A stretch of DNA of 64,000 nt from the NCBI GenBank assembly GCA_900073065.1, contig FJOG01000052.1, positions 63,166-127,165 on the forward strand. Reading direction: 5' to 3'. The translations under genes and the position numbers were made by a program. This DNA comes from Phialocephala subalpina. Taxonomy: Eukaryota > Ascomycota > Leotiomycetes > Helotiales > Mollisiaceae. The notes beneath the pieces were generated by a model. It was not told the DNA's origin. It did no database searches and was given only the letters and a program-made list of their open reading frames with translations. Below are positions 33,901 through 44,724 of the stretch, one piece after another; positions within the stretch are counted from its first letter, which is position 1, and each line of letters starts with the position of its first letter.

Positions 33901-34199
33901 TTTTGAGACTCCTATGTGGCTAAAGATACGGTACGGTTAGCGTTCTTAGTCTCTTTTGTTCTTGTATTAACTTTAGCTTTAATTATTTTCATTGGTATGC
34001 CCAACTCTTTCAATGTAGCCTTTACGTTTAAGGAAATCTATAAAATATCTAACAAGTTTATTTTACAGCTTATTCTTATAACTAATTAATGGTAGTTAAT
34101 AAATCTTAAGCCTTCTCATCCTACGATTTCTCGGAGTCGTCGAATTGCTTTTTTCACGCCTTTCTTTGTAAATGTCTTTTTAGGGGCGGCTCCGCTAGA

Positions 34200-35900
34200 T
34201 ATAGCAAGTCCTTATATTGTTTTTACTTCCTCTCTATCCGAGTCCTCTTAGTTAACGCGACGTCGCTTCTTTGTTTGCGCTATAAACACATCTAAGCTAA
34301 TCCTTCTATCCTTAAGGCGGTATTTTAATGCACCTAATATAAGGTTAGCATTATTACCCTTACTAGAGAAGTTTATCGACGGTGTGTATATTGCGGAGCT
34401 CTCTCCCGAGGAATATTCTTGGAATATTATAATAGCGTCTTCCTTAATTTCGACCGATTGCGAGCTCGCATATATATTGAGTGCATTATCGACGTAGTTA
34501 CTCTCTAAGAAGGAAGTGTAATAGCTTTAAGCGCTTCCACTAAACATAATTTGCTTTAAGTAACTCTATTCCCAGTAAACTAAGGGTGTGTTCTTATAGT
34601 GTGGCTTTATATGCCCCATCTCCCCGCATTGTACATAGAGCCTCTCTCCTTTTGCTAACGTTAGTATACTATTGATATATGGGTTCTTCGATTACAAGGC
34701 TAAAGGAATAAATACGCCGTTATAACCGCGTTCTATTGGAGTTAAAGCGCTTTAGTTACCGTTTCCTTTGTTTTATAACGGCTTAGCTAGGCCGCTTTAT
34801 CCTTGCTGCGGTGGGGCAGTAACCTTGGGGTTGCGTAGTGGCAATGCTGCCTACTATCCCTAGCCCGGGTATATGCTAGTTAAACCTGCCGACTAAAGTA
34901 AGGCATTTTGTTACTAGCTTAGCGGCGTACTTTGGACTCTACGGAATATCGCTATATATGCCTTAGGGTTTTCATGGGCTGTTTATAGTACGATTATTGC
35001 TGGTTGCCCAGTGTGATCATATATAAACTGCTTTAACTTTTATAATCGTCGTTTATTAGTAAGTGCTTCCTCGATTTAGCGTTTTAATGTAATTGATTTT
35101 TGGGATACTTGAACTATCTCGTATAACTTCTATAACGCACCGCAAGTGGCGGCGTCCTTGTGGAGAGCTGCTTTGCGGAGGTCATCTTAATAAAGTTTTT
35201 TCATAAATGCGTTTATAATAGTGTTTAGTATCGTTATTTTTAGGCCGCTTAATGCCTTAGTACCGTTTTCCTTGGGCTTATCGCGTCTATAGGTTCTGCG
35301 TAAAATGCCTACTATGCGTTAATAATATACTGCAAAGGGTTCGTTATGACTTTGCATTAGTATCTTAATCTCTGTTTAAACGTCCGACTTTGTGACGTTT
35401 TGAACTAAAGTTGGGAATTCTTTTATTATTTATTCTTTGATAGTCTTTATATCCTCTTCCTTTGCTCCCTTTTTCTTCTCGATGAGTCTTCGAATTCGGG
35501 GCGTAGAATCGAGGCGGTTTACTAGTTCTCCCTTTATAAGCATATTAATTGCTTCTAGGAATATCTCTAGGTTTAGCTTCTTGTGTCTGGCTTTCTTGAA
35601 GTTATAGTTAAAGCGGGCGAGCTATCGCGACGCCGGGATTAATCCATTATATATGCCGGCTTTATAATCTAGCAGCGCACTTTTGACTTCCTTTATATTC
35701 TTATTACCCATTGTATTAGCTCTCCTCCGTTTAATTACTTTACTTGCAAGAATCTGCAACTCCTCCCGTAGTGGTCGTAAATTCGGTGGGCTAGCGTTCC
35801 GTAGAAGTTCCGGCAAGAAAGTAAAAGGGTTAGCTCGCTTAATTGGTGAGTATTGTTTTATCGAGATAAAAATGTTCTTAATGGCTCGCGTAAACGATGT
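34200..35900 (-). pseudogene. gag relic with zinc knuckle
   Basis: Approximate bounds. An open stretch of the minus strand at 35622-35816 (MPELLRNASPPNL...) lies where gag should begin. Near 34590-34640 the minus strand encodes VQCGEMGHIKPH with Tyr codons (TAT) where the first and last Cys of the CX2CX4HX4C knuckle belong. Both are single G-to-A changes from TGT. Gag forms the virus-like particle, and the knuckle binds the element's RNA. Base composition here is less AT-rich than further left, so RIP damage seems lighter near the 5' LTR. Confidence 0.7.
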
Positions 35901-36330
35901 GTTTACGTTTTCGTTTTAATTATTGCTCGTATCCGAATATATTGGTAAACCCTTTATTAGATTTCCCATACGGTATTCTCGTTGTAGTGCTAACGTAATA
36001 ACGGGTCGGCTCGTAACTTCCGTTCTTATTCGGAAGAGTATTATATCTAAGTCTTAAGAGCTATATAGCTACGTCGAGTCTATAAAGCTGTGGATAGTGG
36101 ATGTTTAATATTGGAGGCGTTGTCGGAGCGGTCTGAGTAAGTCGAAAGGTATAGTGATATAGTGAAGTGTACTCGTCGAGAGGTGGTCGTGGGTAAGGAG
36201 TGTAGTAGTAGTGCACCCCACCGAGGTTCCGGGATATAACGTTCCCGGGAGGTCGAGGGGAAGTAAAAAGGACGTTTCGGAGGGGTATCGAGGATTTGCA
36301 AAGTGTTTTCTACTCCTTGCGTAAGTCACT

Positions 36331-36448
36331 AGAAAAGTGGGTCACGAGAATGATGAGGAGGAGAAGGGTGTCTATTCAGAGGCGCAGCAACTACGAGCTA
36401 TCTACACCCCCTTAGCGCATGCTTACGTCAGCACCGCCTGCCATAACA
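36331..36448 (-). repeat. 5' LTR (118 bp)
   Basis: Partner of 26265-26382. The minus-strand start is TGTTATGGCAGG and the end is TTTTCT. No clear tRNA-type primer-binding site (TGG...) follows it, so the priming mode is unknown. Confidence 0.9.
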
Positions 36449-36453
36449 GTTCT
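36449..36453. repeat. Target-site duplication, right copy
   Basis: GTTCT immediately outside the right LTR, matching 26260-26264. Five bases is the usual duplication for gypsy integrases. Confidence 0.75.
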
Positions 36454-37134
36454 CAGATCCTCGGTTCGGTTCCAGAATAAGCGAGTCTTGGCAGGGGTCA
36501 TCAGGGGTATCGTTAATGGGTTGTTTGACTGTTTTCACGAAGATCTTGACAAGCTTTGTATGATTGAGAACTTTTGATTGATAAAAGAAGAATACAATAG
36601 ATAAGTTAAACATTCACGATCCTATAACAGATTCCACAAACTCTCTATAATATGTTTGTAATAATTGGTTTTACTTCTCGTTTACGCAAACTTGCATTAT
36701 TGGATCCCATATGAAGAGTGATAAAACCTCTCCTATATACACTGAGCAGCTCACGTTACTCATGACATGGAGTTCTCTTTAGCAAAGCTGGAGTATAAAA
36801 AATGAAGTTGGTTAATACTAAGAAATATTTGGTATAATTACCTTTAATCATAAGCCGCACTCGTTTTTTTAGCATATTTCTTCCACTTGTATATAGCCAC
36901 TTTTTAAATTGTCTAACCCAAATATTGTGCTATAGCACAAAACATTTGGATCTTCTAGGAATCCATAAACTTTAGCCCTTTTCTTTCGGTCGAGATCACG
37001 TGAATCTCCTAGTTCTCATTCACCTTTCTCATACTCTAATTGAATTCGATTGAGCCTTAAAAACATTCTTTGGGCGGTTCCTAGCGGCTGCACAAGCGAG
37101 ACAAGCGCCAGATCTTTCCGCGTACACATCCAAG
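36454..37134. other. Right flank of the retroelement
   Basis: About 680 bases up to the next gene. AT-rich in the middle. Contains a GATCACGTGA-type E-box palindrome at about 36993. No gene supported. Confidence 0.4.
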
Positions 37135-38277
37135 ATGGAGTCCGGCTATAAAACCGTCCTTTCGCTTGACAATTTCCTCCTCTCGCAAACACCTCAACAA
37201 CCTCGATTCACAGAACGCGTCAAAAGAATCGCAACGATGTCTTTCAGTCAACAAGATCTCTATCAAGGCTTGCCTGGTGCTTCTGCACCTCCAAACGCTA
37301 ATGCTAATGCGCCATCCGCAATCAACAATGGTGAAAACGATGCGCACGTCGCCGCGCCTGTCCTCTATCGACACCGCCGACCGTCCCAAGTGAACTACCG
37401 CCTACACCAGCATCAGCATCAACATATGTATGGCCAGCCTGTGGCTCCTTCTCAAAGTCTATTCCCTGTGCAGCCGCTCAGCTCCTACAATACACCCTCC
37501 CTTTCACAGACACCTGGAAACGAGTCGGTTTCAAGTACATCTAGCGTCAACATCCAAGATGCCGTCCGTCTCTATCAAGAGCATTACAACGTCTCCCAGA
37601 ATGTCTCAGCTCCTACAGGGCAATCTGGGTCTCAAATGTCGCAACCCCATCCCAACAATGGCCAAGCACTCCCGCAGCCCTCTGATCCAGCATGGGTGTT
37701 TTGCTGTGCCGATATCATGCCCGGTGGTGACCTCTTCTACCCGTCCACCCGATACCTCTACACACACCACCATCTCGCTATGATCCTTAGCATCCTAATC
37801 AAAAACCCGAACCGACCCACCCAATCCCCCGCCAACCACTTTGATGACCAAGTCGCCAACGCCGAATGGCTTATCTCCATCTCCAACATCATCGAGCACG
37901 CACCCGTTCCCAACAACCTCGCCGACAGCAATGGTAGCGCCGGCAATCAATCCCACCTCGAGAATACCAACTACTATATTAGCGGTTACAATCCGGCATA
38001 CTGGCAGAATGGTTTTATTCGGTTGGCGAGCCAGGAAGATCTTGGTGCAATTGGTGCTAGGATGAAGGAATTGGACTTTGATGGGTTTGAGTTCCTCCGA
38101 GTTGGGTGCAAGACGCATGGAAAGGACTTTGCGGTGAAGATTTGGGGAATGGAGCAGTGGGTCGAGCGAGAGTTGGAGGTTAGTCGTGATGTGAAGAAGT
38201 ATGAGGATGGTGTTAGGGCTAGACGTGCTGCGGAGAATGCTGATGGATTGGGTGCTGCCAATACACCAGACTATTAG
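37135..38277 (+). CDS. Hypothetical protein with disordered N-half
   Basis: An intronless frame of 380 residues; the internal ATG at 37234 (MSFSQQDLYQGLPG) is an equally likely start and would give 347 residues. The N-terminal 180 residues are low-complexity (Asn/Ala/Gln/Ser/Pro, a His-Gln run QHQHQHMYG). From about residue 185 the composition turns globular: DPAWVFCCADIMPGGDLFYP, NAEWLISISNIIEH, ISGYNPAYWQNGFIRLA, FLRVGCKTHGKDFAVKIWGM, ending in a charged helix (KKYEDGVRARRAAENA). I do not recognise a family. The globular block with conserved-looking Trp/Cys/Gly suggests a real lineage-level domain. It is the first gene right of the retroelement and is undamaged. Confidence 0.65.
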   Translation: MESGYKTVLSLDNFLLSQTPQQPRFTERVKRIATMSFSQQDLYQGLPGASAPPNANANAPSAINNGENDAHVAAPVLYRHRRPSQVNYRLHQHQHQHMYGQPVAPSQSLFPVQPLSSYNTPSLSQTPGNESVSSTSSVNIQDAVRLYQEHYNVSQNVSAPTGQSGSQMSQPHPNNGQALPQPSDPAWVFCCADIMPGGDLFYPSTRYLYTHHHLAMILSILIKNPNRPTQSPANHFDDQVANAEWLISISNIIEHAPVPNNLADSNGSAGNQSHLENTNYYISGYNPAYWQNGFIRLASQEDLGAIGARMKELDFDGFEFLRVGCKTHGKDFAVKIWGMEQWVERELEVSRDVKKYEDGVRARRAAENADGLGAANTPDY

Positions 38278-38502
38278 GGACATTGAAGTAGACGCCATGG
38301 CGAGTGATCTTGGTGGTGGATCTGATGGTGGTACCAATGGGCTTGTTGGGTTGATTTATAATGTATCAGAGATACCGGGATATTGGCGGTTAGAGCGAGA
38401 GAGCGAGGGTAAATGAATTCCAAGCAGAGCGAACAATACCAAAAAGCGTTGATTTCTCCTCCACAATGACTCGTCAATGTCCTTTGCCATATTGAACAAA
38501 GC

Positions 38503-39728
38503 TTACGGCTCCTTGTCCTCCTTCGAGTAGTAACCTAACGTGTAAGAAACCCAAGTATGCGTATCGCACGTATACAGCACTCTCCACGCAGAGTGATAGA
38601 AGTAGTTCCCAAGATACTGCCTTTCAATTTCCTGCCAGTCGCCGTATAGTTCTGCCCATTCCCCATTGTTATTGTCATTGTCTCCGACCTCGTAGAATAA
38701 TCGCAGTCTATGTCCATGCCATTTTCCCGCATCGTTAATTCGTTCGAGCCACCCTATGTAACGTGGCACTGAGTCCTTTTCCATGCTATCTGCTCTGTTG
38801 ACAGCGTGTCGATCTCGAATCCAATCTAAGAACCTCTTCATCTCCTCCCTGTGGTGTTTGGTTGTTTCTGATTCAATTGTGTGCGCTGGTTCCAGTCGGG
38901 CTTGTCTACAGCAGATGAAAGGCAAGAGAGGTGCGGGAGGATCGGCTTGTCCGGGCTTATCAAGGTCAATGGGGTTGCTTGGAGTCCCAGAGCTCCCGAT
39001 CGCTGATGAATTGTTGCTTTGAATAGGTTGGATTGGAGGAGGTTGATGTGCGTGTCCTAGGCGACGATCAGAACTCAAATCTCACAAAGGCGGGAAGTCT
39101 AACATTACCTGGAGTATAGTGTGGCACTGAGGGGCCACTGTCGTCCTGCAGTGCACGCGCGGCTTCGAATACGGCAGAATCATTTACCTGGCGTGTACTA
39201 TGGTTCTGCAGTGTACCGCGGTTCTCGAGTACGAAAGCAAATTCCGCCTGGGAATGTACTTGCGTGGCTGCTTGGTACGAGTCCTGTGGGATCGAAGGCA
39301 CTTGAGGTAGCGCTCCATAGCCTGCTTGAGGTACGTCTGGATATCCTGTGCGATGATTAAATTCAGTTGCGAGAATTGGGAGCTGCTGCACTACCTGTAA
39401 CGGGTTGGTTGTTGTTATTGAACCCCAGATTCAAGGCTGGGATTTGCTGCGGCAGATGAGCCACATATGGAAATCCTGTACAATGATTAGGATCCAAGAA
39501 GTGGAGAAATGGGGATATCCAATTACCCGTCGTATCGATGGGTCCTGATGCAGCTCCTCGTAGTTCTTGCAGCACTGCTATTAATCCTGCCATTTTATTC
39601 ACCCAAACTTGTTGACGTTCTGGGTTATCTGCAAGCCGCCGTATCATAGTGTTTGCATGCCGCAATGCGTCTTCCGTTCGTTCAGATTCGGACCTTTTCT
39701 GTACCTGCTGTTGCTCCTCTATACTCAT
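38503..39728 (-). CDS. Hypothetical protein with a duplicated exon module
   Basis: Four exons (39527-39728, 39395-39475, 39109-39345, 38503-39056) in continuous frame, 357 residues; every intron is phase 1 and about 50 nt. The N-terminus is a charged helix (SIEEQQQVQKRSESERTEDA) followed by RQQVWVNKMAGLIAVLQEL. Exons 2 and 3 both begin with a G-(F/Y)-P-x-V motif and are preceded by introns with almost the same 3' end (TAATCAT...ACAG/GAT). The centre is Pro/Gln/Ser-rich. The C-terminal 140 residues look globular (MKRFLDWIRDRHAVN, RYIGWLERINDAG, NYFYHSAWRVLYTCD). Unknown family. It is convergent with the gene at 37135-38277, whose stop lies 225 bp away. Confidence 0.65.
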
Positions 39729-40831
39729 CCTGAAGTTAAGGTGTCGACAATATATATATATATATATGCAATCGATTCGCCAGCGAGTGGGAGAGGTAAA
39801 GGCACCGAAAGGCGTCGCGAGCGATAGAAGACTTCGAGAATGGCTTGAGAAGAAGTAAAGTCTCGTGCAATGTGCTTTGCTGCAAAAGATGCTTGGAGAG
39901 GCAGCTTGTGGTAGAAGTATGATGGTGTTGATGGAGGCTCATCTTGGACGAGAAGGATCTCTTAACAGCTTGAAGTTGCTGTAAATGGAAGGAACCAATG
40001 CCACCAGATAGTCTCAGCATCTGCCTTGGGATGAAGGTGCGGCTTGATGAGAAACACGTGACTAAAAGCATTGGAGACATGAAAAATGGTAAGAAGGCAC
40101 GCACGCTACTTAGGTAGGAACGTAGAATGAGTGAAGAGACTTTCAAGAAATTTCCGTAACAATCAGGGACATTGTGCTGTTGTATAAAGGGGGAAAGGTT
40201 GACACCTGGACCTCGAGTGCAGCAGCTTGTGAGTCTGTTGATACACTGATGGCAAAATCCATGAAGCCGATCGATGAGTCTTAGAAAACATGTCTCACTC
40301 ATCGAACAAGGAATACTGCAGAAATAGCACAGGCCAGTCTTCAACGTGCCTGAATTTCTGGGACATTGAAAATCAAGGCTTTTGAAATGGGATATACGCT
40401 GCAGGAAAGCTGACTGCAAGCAAGAGTATCTTAGAGGAGTGTTGAGGGCTTGTCCCACTCGAGATATGGTGGGTGAGCAGATCTCTCAAACCATGATGGG
40501 CATTGAGAATGTGATAAATAGTTGGAGGATACAGCAGGAGGCGAAAGAGGATTTATATTTATATCTGCGGGACTGGCTTTACTGGCCAGCCGTACACTAA
40601 CGCGGGTCCCACACATTTCCCACGTGCTTGCACAACACGACGTAACCAGTTTTTCTTTGTGGCCCCTCAAGTATCTGGGAATGCCCTCAATTGCTCTGCC
40701 GATGCTGGCTCTTACTCTCTCCACTAGTCTTTGAATATTGGACGGTGAAATAGGTTTGCAGCTCTGCCAATTGCAAATCCCAAAACGATCGTCATCGTCA
40801 GCCTCGCCAGCCTTCTCTCCCTTGTTCCAGG
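39729..40831. other. Divergent intergenic region with a TA microsatellite
   Basis: Lies between the hypothetical gene (minus) and the SPX-EXS gene (plus). A (TA)n run of about nine units lies at 39750-39768, close to the minus-strand start. A 240-codon minus-strand frame crosses this region but has no motif and reads through the microsatellite, so it is not called. Confidence 0.45.
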
Positions 40832-43800
40832 ATGAAGTTCGCCAAAGAATTGGAACAAGATCTCGTTCCAGGTACAACCCTCGTCGTGTTTTGAATCTGC
40901 AAACCACTGACGGTGTCGCAGAATGGCGAATCAAATACCTTGATTACAAGGCTGGGAAGAAACGAGTCAAAGCTGTGCGGCGCGCCTTCAATCGAATGAA
41001 TGCTACCCCTCGCACTCCTGCTCAGCCTAATCTTCTACCCCAAACTAGCATCTACGGCTCGAAATCGCCCTTCGCTCCACGAAAACCCCCCTCCTCTCGA
41101 CCACACCTAGACGGTACGAACGATGGCCCAACAACCTCTCTGCGAGGTTCTCCCGCCCCTCTGGGAGCAGATTCGAGACCCGATTCTGATAATTCGGAGG
41201 AAGAACCGCCATACAGCCAGCCGTTAAGGAAGACGCCTCCTATGACCATACCTACGAAGAATGTATCCCACGAGCTTCCTTCTGAAGGACAATATGGAAG
41301 CTTTGTCCCTACACCTCCTGCCAAAGCCCATGAGTCCTTCGAGCTTCCCGGCCCCGCCCTCACTCCGGCCGCATCTGCACACGAACAATCGGGAACAGTT
41401 ACTCCTCTCAGACCGAACGTTAGCAGGCTTCCATCTGGACGGAGCGTTTCAGTCGCTGTGCCACAACGAGCATATGAAGTTGGACAAACGCTGAGTCCGC
41501 CGAATAGGCATGGTACATTTAACACCTTCCGCGACCGCATGTCGCGGAGTGAGAATGTCAGGCCGTTCATGCGAAGGATGTTCTCCGTCGGCACACCCCT
41601 CACCCCCTCCGAGGTGAATCGGTTGGACATAGACTTGGTTGCGGTGGACCAATTGAGGCAGCGGCAGAGGGACTTCTTCAGATGGATGGATGGCGAGCTG
41701 GACAAGGTCGAAACGTTCTACAAGTCCAAGGAGGAGGAAGCAGGAGAACGACTGAAGGTTCTGCGAGAACAATTACATGAAATGCGAAATCGAAGAATTG
41801 AGGAAGTCGCTGCAGCCCAGAATGCCAAAACCATCCGAAAGGAGGACGAGAGGAACGTCTTCACAAATGGGAAGTCGAAGAAAGACGATGACTATCGCCC
41901 AAACTCCAGAGACCATTTGAAAGCTTGGATGGATCCTTTCGAAAGAGTTGTAGGACATGCTAAAACTAAACTTACTGGTCCACATCTAGGTTCGAATTCG
42001 AAGGCATTGCAGAACATGCAGGAATCGCCAGAAATGCGCTCCCGGATTCAGCCAGAGCAGCGTCCACATATCGAAGAAGGTCGGGACTACGTCCGTCGCC
42101 CTCATTACAGCGATGACATCCCTTATCGGACAGCCAAGAGAAAGCTCAAGCTTGCTCTTCAGGAATTCTACCGAGGGATGGAGCTGTTGAAGTCGTATGC
42201 GTTGCTCAATCGCACTGCTTTCCGAAAAATCAATAAAAAGTACGACAAGGCTGTTGATGCTCATCCTCCTCTGCGTTTCATGTCAGAGAAAGTCAACAAG
42301 GCATGGTTCGTTCAAAGTGATGTTCTTGACAACCATTTGCATGCAGTCGAAGATCTCTACGCTCGATACTTCGAGCGTGGTAATCGTAAGATTGCAGTTG
42401 GAAAGTTGAGAACATCACTTGGACGGCCAGCCGGTCAATCCATGAATGCATTCCAAAATGGTATATTGATTGGCACTGGGGCAGTCTTCGCTATTCAAGG
42501 TATCATTTACGGTGCCGAGCTCCTCCACGATGACGACCCAACGGTCCGAGTACAAACAAGCTATCTACTGCAGATCTACGCTGGTTATTTTCTTGCTCTA
42601 TATTTGTTTTCCTGGTTCTGCCTCGATTGCAGTATTTGGACTCGAAATAAGATCAATTACCAGTTCGTATTCGAGTTTGACTCGAGGAACCAATTGGATT
42701 GGCGACAACTTGCTTCTTTTCCATCATTTCTAATCCTCCTTCTGGGTCTTTTTGTTTGGGTAAATTTTACCCGACATGGTGCGCCCGAGATGTACATCTA
42801 TTATCCGGTGATACTCATCTTCCTGACTGTGGTTTTGATTTTCCTTCCAGCACCGATTCTGTTTCACAAGAGTAGAAGGTGGTTTGTATATTCACATGTA
42901 AGTCTGCCACATTGATGTCTCATTCTTGCTGACACGATTCAGTGGCGTTTGTTGCTTGCAGGAATATACCCCGTTGAATTTCGCGACTTTTTCTTAGGCG
43001 ACATGTACTGTTCCCTAACCTACATGACTGGTGTAAGCCTGCCACCCTTTCAATCCCACATCCACTGACACGCTCCAGAATCTCGAGCTGTTCTTCTGTC
43101 TCTACGCGCACTTCTGGAATAACCCCACACATTGTAATTCCACCCACTCCCGCCTCCTCGGATTTTTCACCACCTTCCCCGGAATCTGGCGCGCCCTCCA
43201 ATGCATCCGCCGCTACTTCGACACCCGAAACGTCTTCCCCCACCTCGTCAACTGCGGCAAATACACCTTCACAATCCTCTCCTACGTAACCCTCTCCATC
43301 TACCGCATCGATCAAAAGGGTCACAACCTAGCAGTCTTCATCCTTTTCTCTGCCTTGAATTCAATATACACCTCAATCTGGGATCTGTTGATGGATTGGT
43401 CACTCCTGCAACCTTATGCTACGAAGAAATATTTGCGAGATGTGAGGGGTTTTAAGAATATGTATTGGTATTATGCAGCTATGATCCTGGATCCTATTTT
43501 GAGATTTAATTGGATCTTCTATGCTATTTATACCCAGGATATTCAGCATAGTACTATTTGTTCTTTCCTGGTGGCTTTTTCAGAGGTTACAAGGAGGGGA
43601 ATGTGGACCCTGTTCAGGGTTGAAAACGAACACTGTGCGAATGTCGCACATTTCAAAGCCTCACGAGACGTCCCGCTCCCGTACTTCCTGGAGTCAGATT
43701 CCCAAGAAGATTTCGAGCGTACACACAGGCCGGAATCAATGGAGCAGGAAGGCGGAGAATCAACGGCTACGAGTCCAGAGGTAGCGAGGCGGAGAGCAGG

Positions 43801-44101
43801 TACAGGAGCACAGCTTGAGGCTCAGGAGAGTAGGGACTCGTTGAAGAGGAGGCCGACGAGGACGTTGACTAGTATTGTGGCAGATGCTCATACGCAGGAT
43901 TTCGAGAAGAAGAGGAGGCCAGAGGGCAGAGAGGGAGATAGCTTACTGAGGAGTGATAGCCGGAATGAGGCCGCAGACGGAGGAAGCAGTGATGAGGACG
44001 ATGACGAGGACGAACAAGATGAGATTGAGGTGATGGGTGCGGAGGAGTTGTTGAGAGATAGGAGGCGGAGAGGTACCGGGGAGGAGGAGGATGGGTCGTA
44101 G
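40832..44101 (+). CDS. SYG1: SPX-EXS phosphate exporter/sensor (SYG1/XPR1-like)
   Basis: Four exons (40832-40871, 40922-42897, 42943-43032, 43079-44101) give 1042 residues. Exon 1 encodes the start of the SPX domain, MKFAKELEQDLVPEWR, which joins KYLDYKAGKKRVK across a 50-nt intron; the Lys-rich surface that binds inositol pyrophosphates is thus present. SPX is split by a disordered Ser/Pro insert, as is usual, and resumes with LKLALQEFYRGMELLKSYALLNRTAFRKINKKYDKA. Membrane spans follow from about residue 580. The EXS domain is C-terminal (GDMYCSLTYMTGNLELFFC, CIRRYFDTRNVFPHLVNCGKY, RFNWIFYAIY, RRGMWTLFRVENEHCANV). The tail is acidic. Known: fungal Syg1 and animal XPR1 proteins export phosphate and link it to signalling. 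The gene looks intact and full length. Confidence 0.93.
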
Positions 44102-44724
44102 GAGCGGTGTTTGAATGCTGGTATATGAGTTGGGGAATGACGTTAACAGACTTCAATGTTGGAGCCCGAGTCCAAGTCTTTTCGCACTTTCCCCACCCCA
44201 AAGATACATTCAAGTCAGATGGAACTTTGCGTTTACTCCAGCCCGAGGCAGTCACCTCAAGCACTTCATCTCCACAATTCTCAACCCTTTCACCTTCTTG
44301 TCTTCTGACTAGTTAAGTTCTGTGTTCCATTTCACCACTCCGTTTCGCTTCCTTGTCAAAAGTTCAAATGAAGCGCAAGGCTGTTGACCACGAGGGTTTA
44401 TAAACCAGACCATTTGCATTTCCCATTACTTCTCCTCTTCTTACACAATGTTTTTCTTGGACAAAACTTCTTCTCGCGCGTGCGTTGACTGCCCGCAGCT
44501 AGGTTGATACACTCCTCGCAGCCTTCCGCTCTTTACATTCTGGTTTGTCTGCTCCTCCTTCCTCAACTATCTCCTCTATACTTGCGCTCTTTGCAATGTC
44601 GCAAAAATGCCACCACTCCCAATTACCTCTTTCATACTACGCTAAGACTACCGGCCCCTGGCGTCGTAAAATAGGTAGCTATTGAATTCGCGAGGTCGCG
44701 TGCCGTAAGCGCCGCCGCGAATTA
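44102..44724. other. Intergenic
   Basis: Follows the SPX-EXS gene. No feature recognised. The methyltransferase relic seems to break off at its right end. Confidence 0.4.

Larger units (their letters stand above)
26265..36448 (-). mobile_element. Ty3/gypsy LTR retrotransposon, RIP-degraded, minus strand
   Basis: A 10.2-kb element bounded by 118-bp direct repeats and a 5-bp target duplication GTTCT. Read on the minus strand, a polypurine tract sits against the left LTR, so the left LTR is 3' and the right LTR is 5'. The order of relics is gag zinc knuckle (34.6 kb), retropepsin region (33.4 kb), RT (31.6 kb), RNase H (30.9 kb), integrase zinc finger and core (30.2-29.9 kb). Integrase after RNase H is the Ty3/gypsy order. 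The interior is AT-rich and full of TAA/TAG/TGA stops that fit C-to-T or G-to-A changes, the RIP signature. It is long for such short LTRs because a further reading frame of about 465 codons follows integrase. No intact polyprotein remains, so it can no longer move on its own. Confidence 0.93.

Noticed and set aside
36080..36329. Two 73-codon minus-strand frames inside the 5' end of the retroelement
   Set aside because: They lie in the probable untranslated leader next to the LTR and resemble no gag sequence.
26265..36448. CRISPR-like or centromeric interpretation of the AT-rich block
   Set aside because: No regularly spaced short repeats, and the readable RT, RNase H and integrase blocks with LTRs and target duplication explain it as a retrotransposon.
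39736..40458. 240-codon minus-strand frame
   Set aside because: No motif or domain-like pattern, runs through the TA microsatellite and has poor composition; more likely chance in a divergent promoter region.
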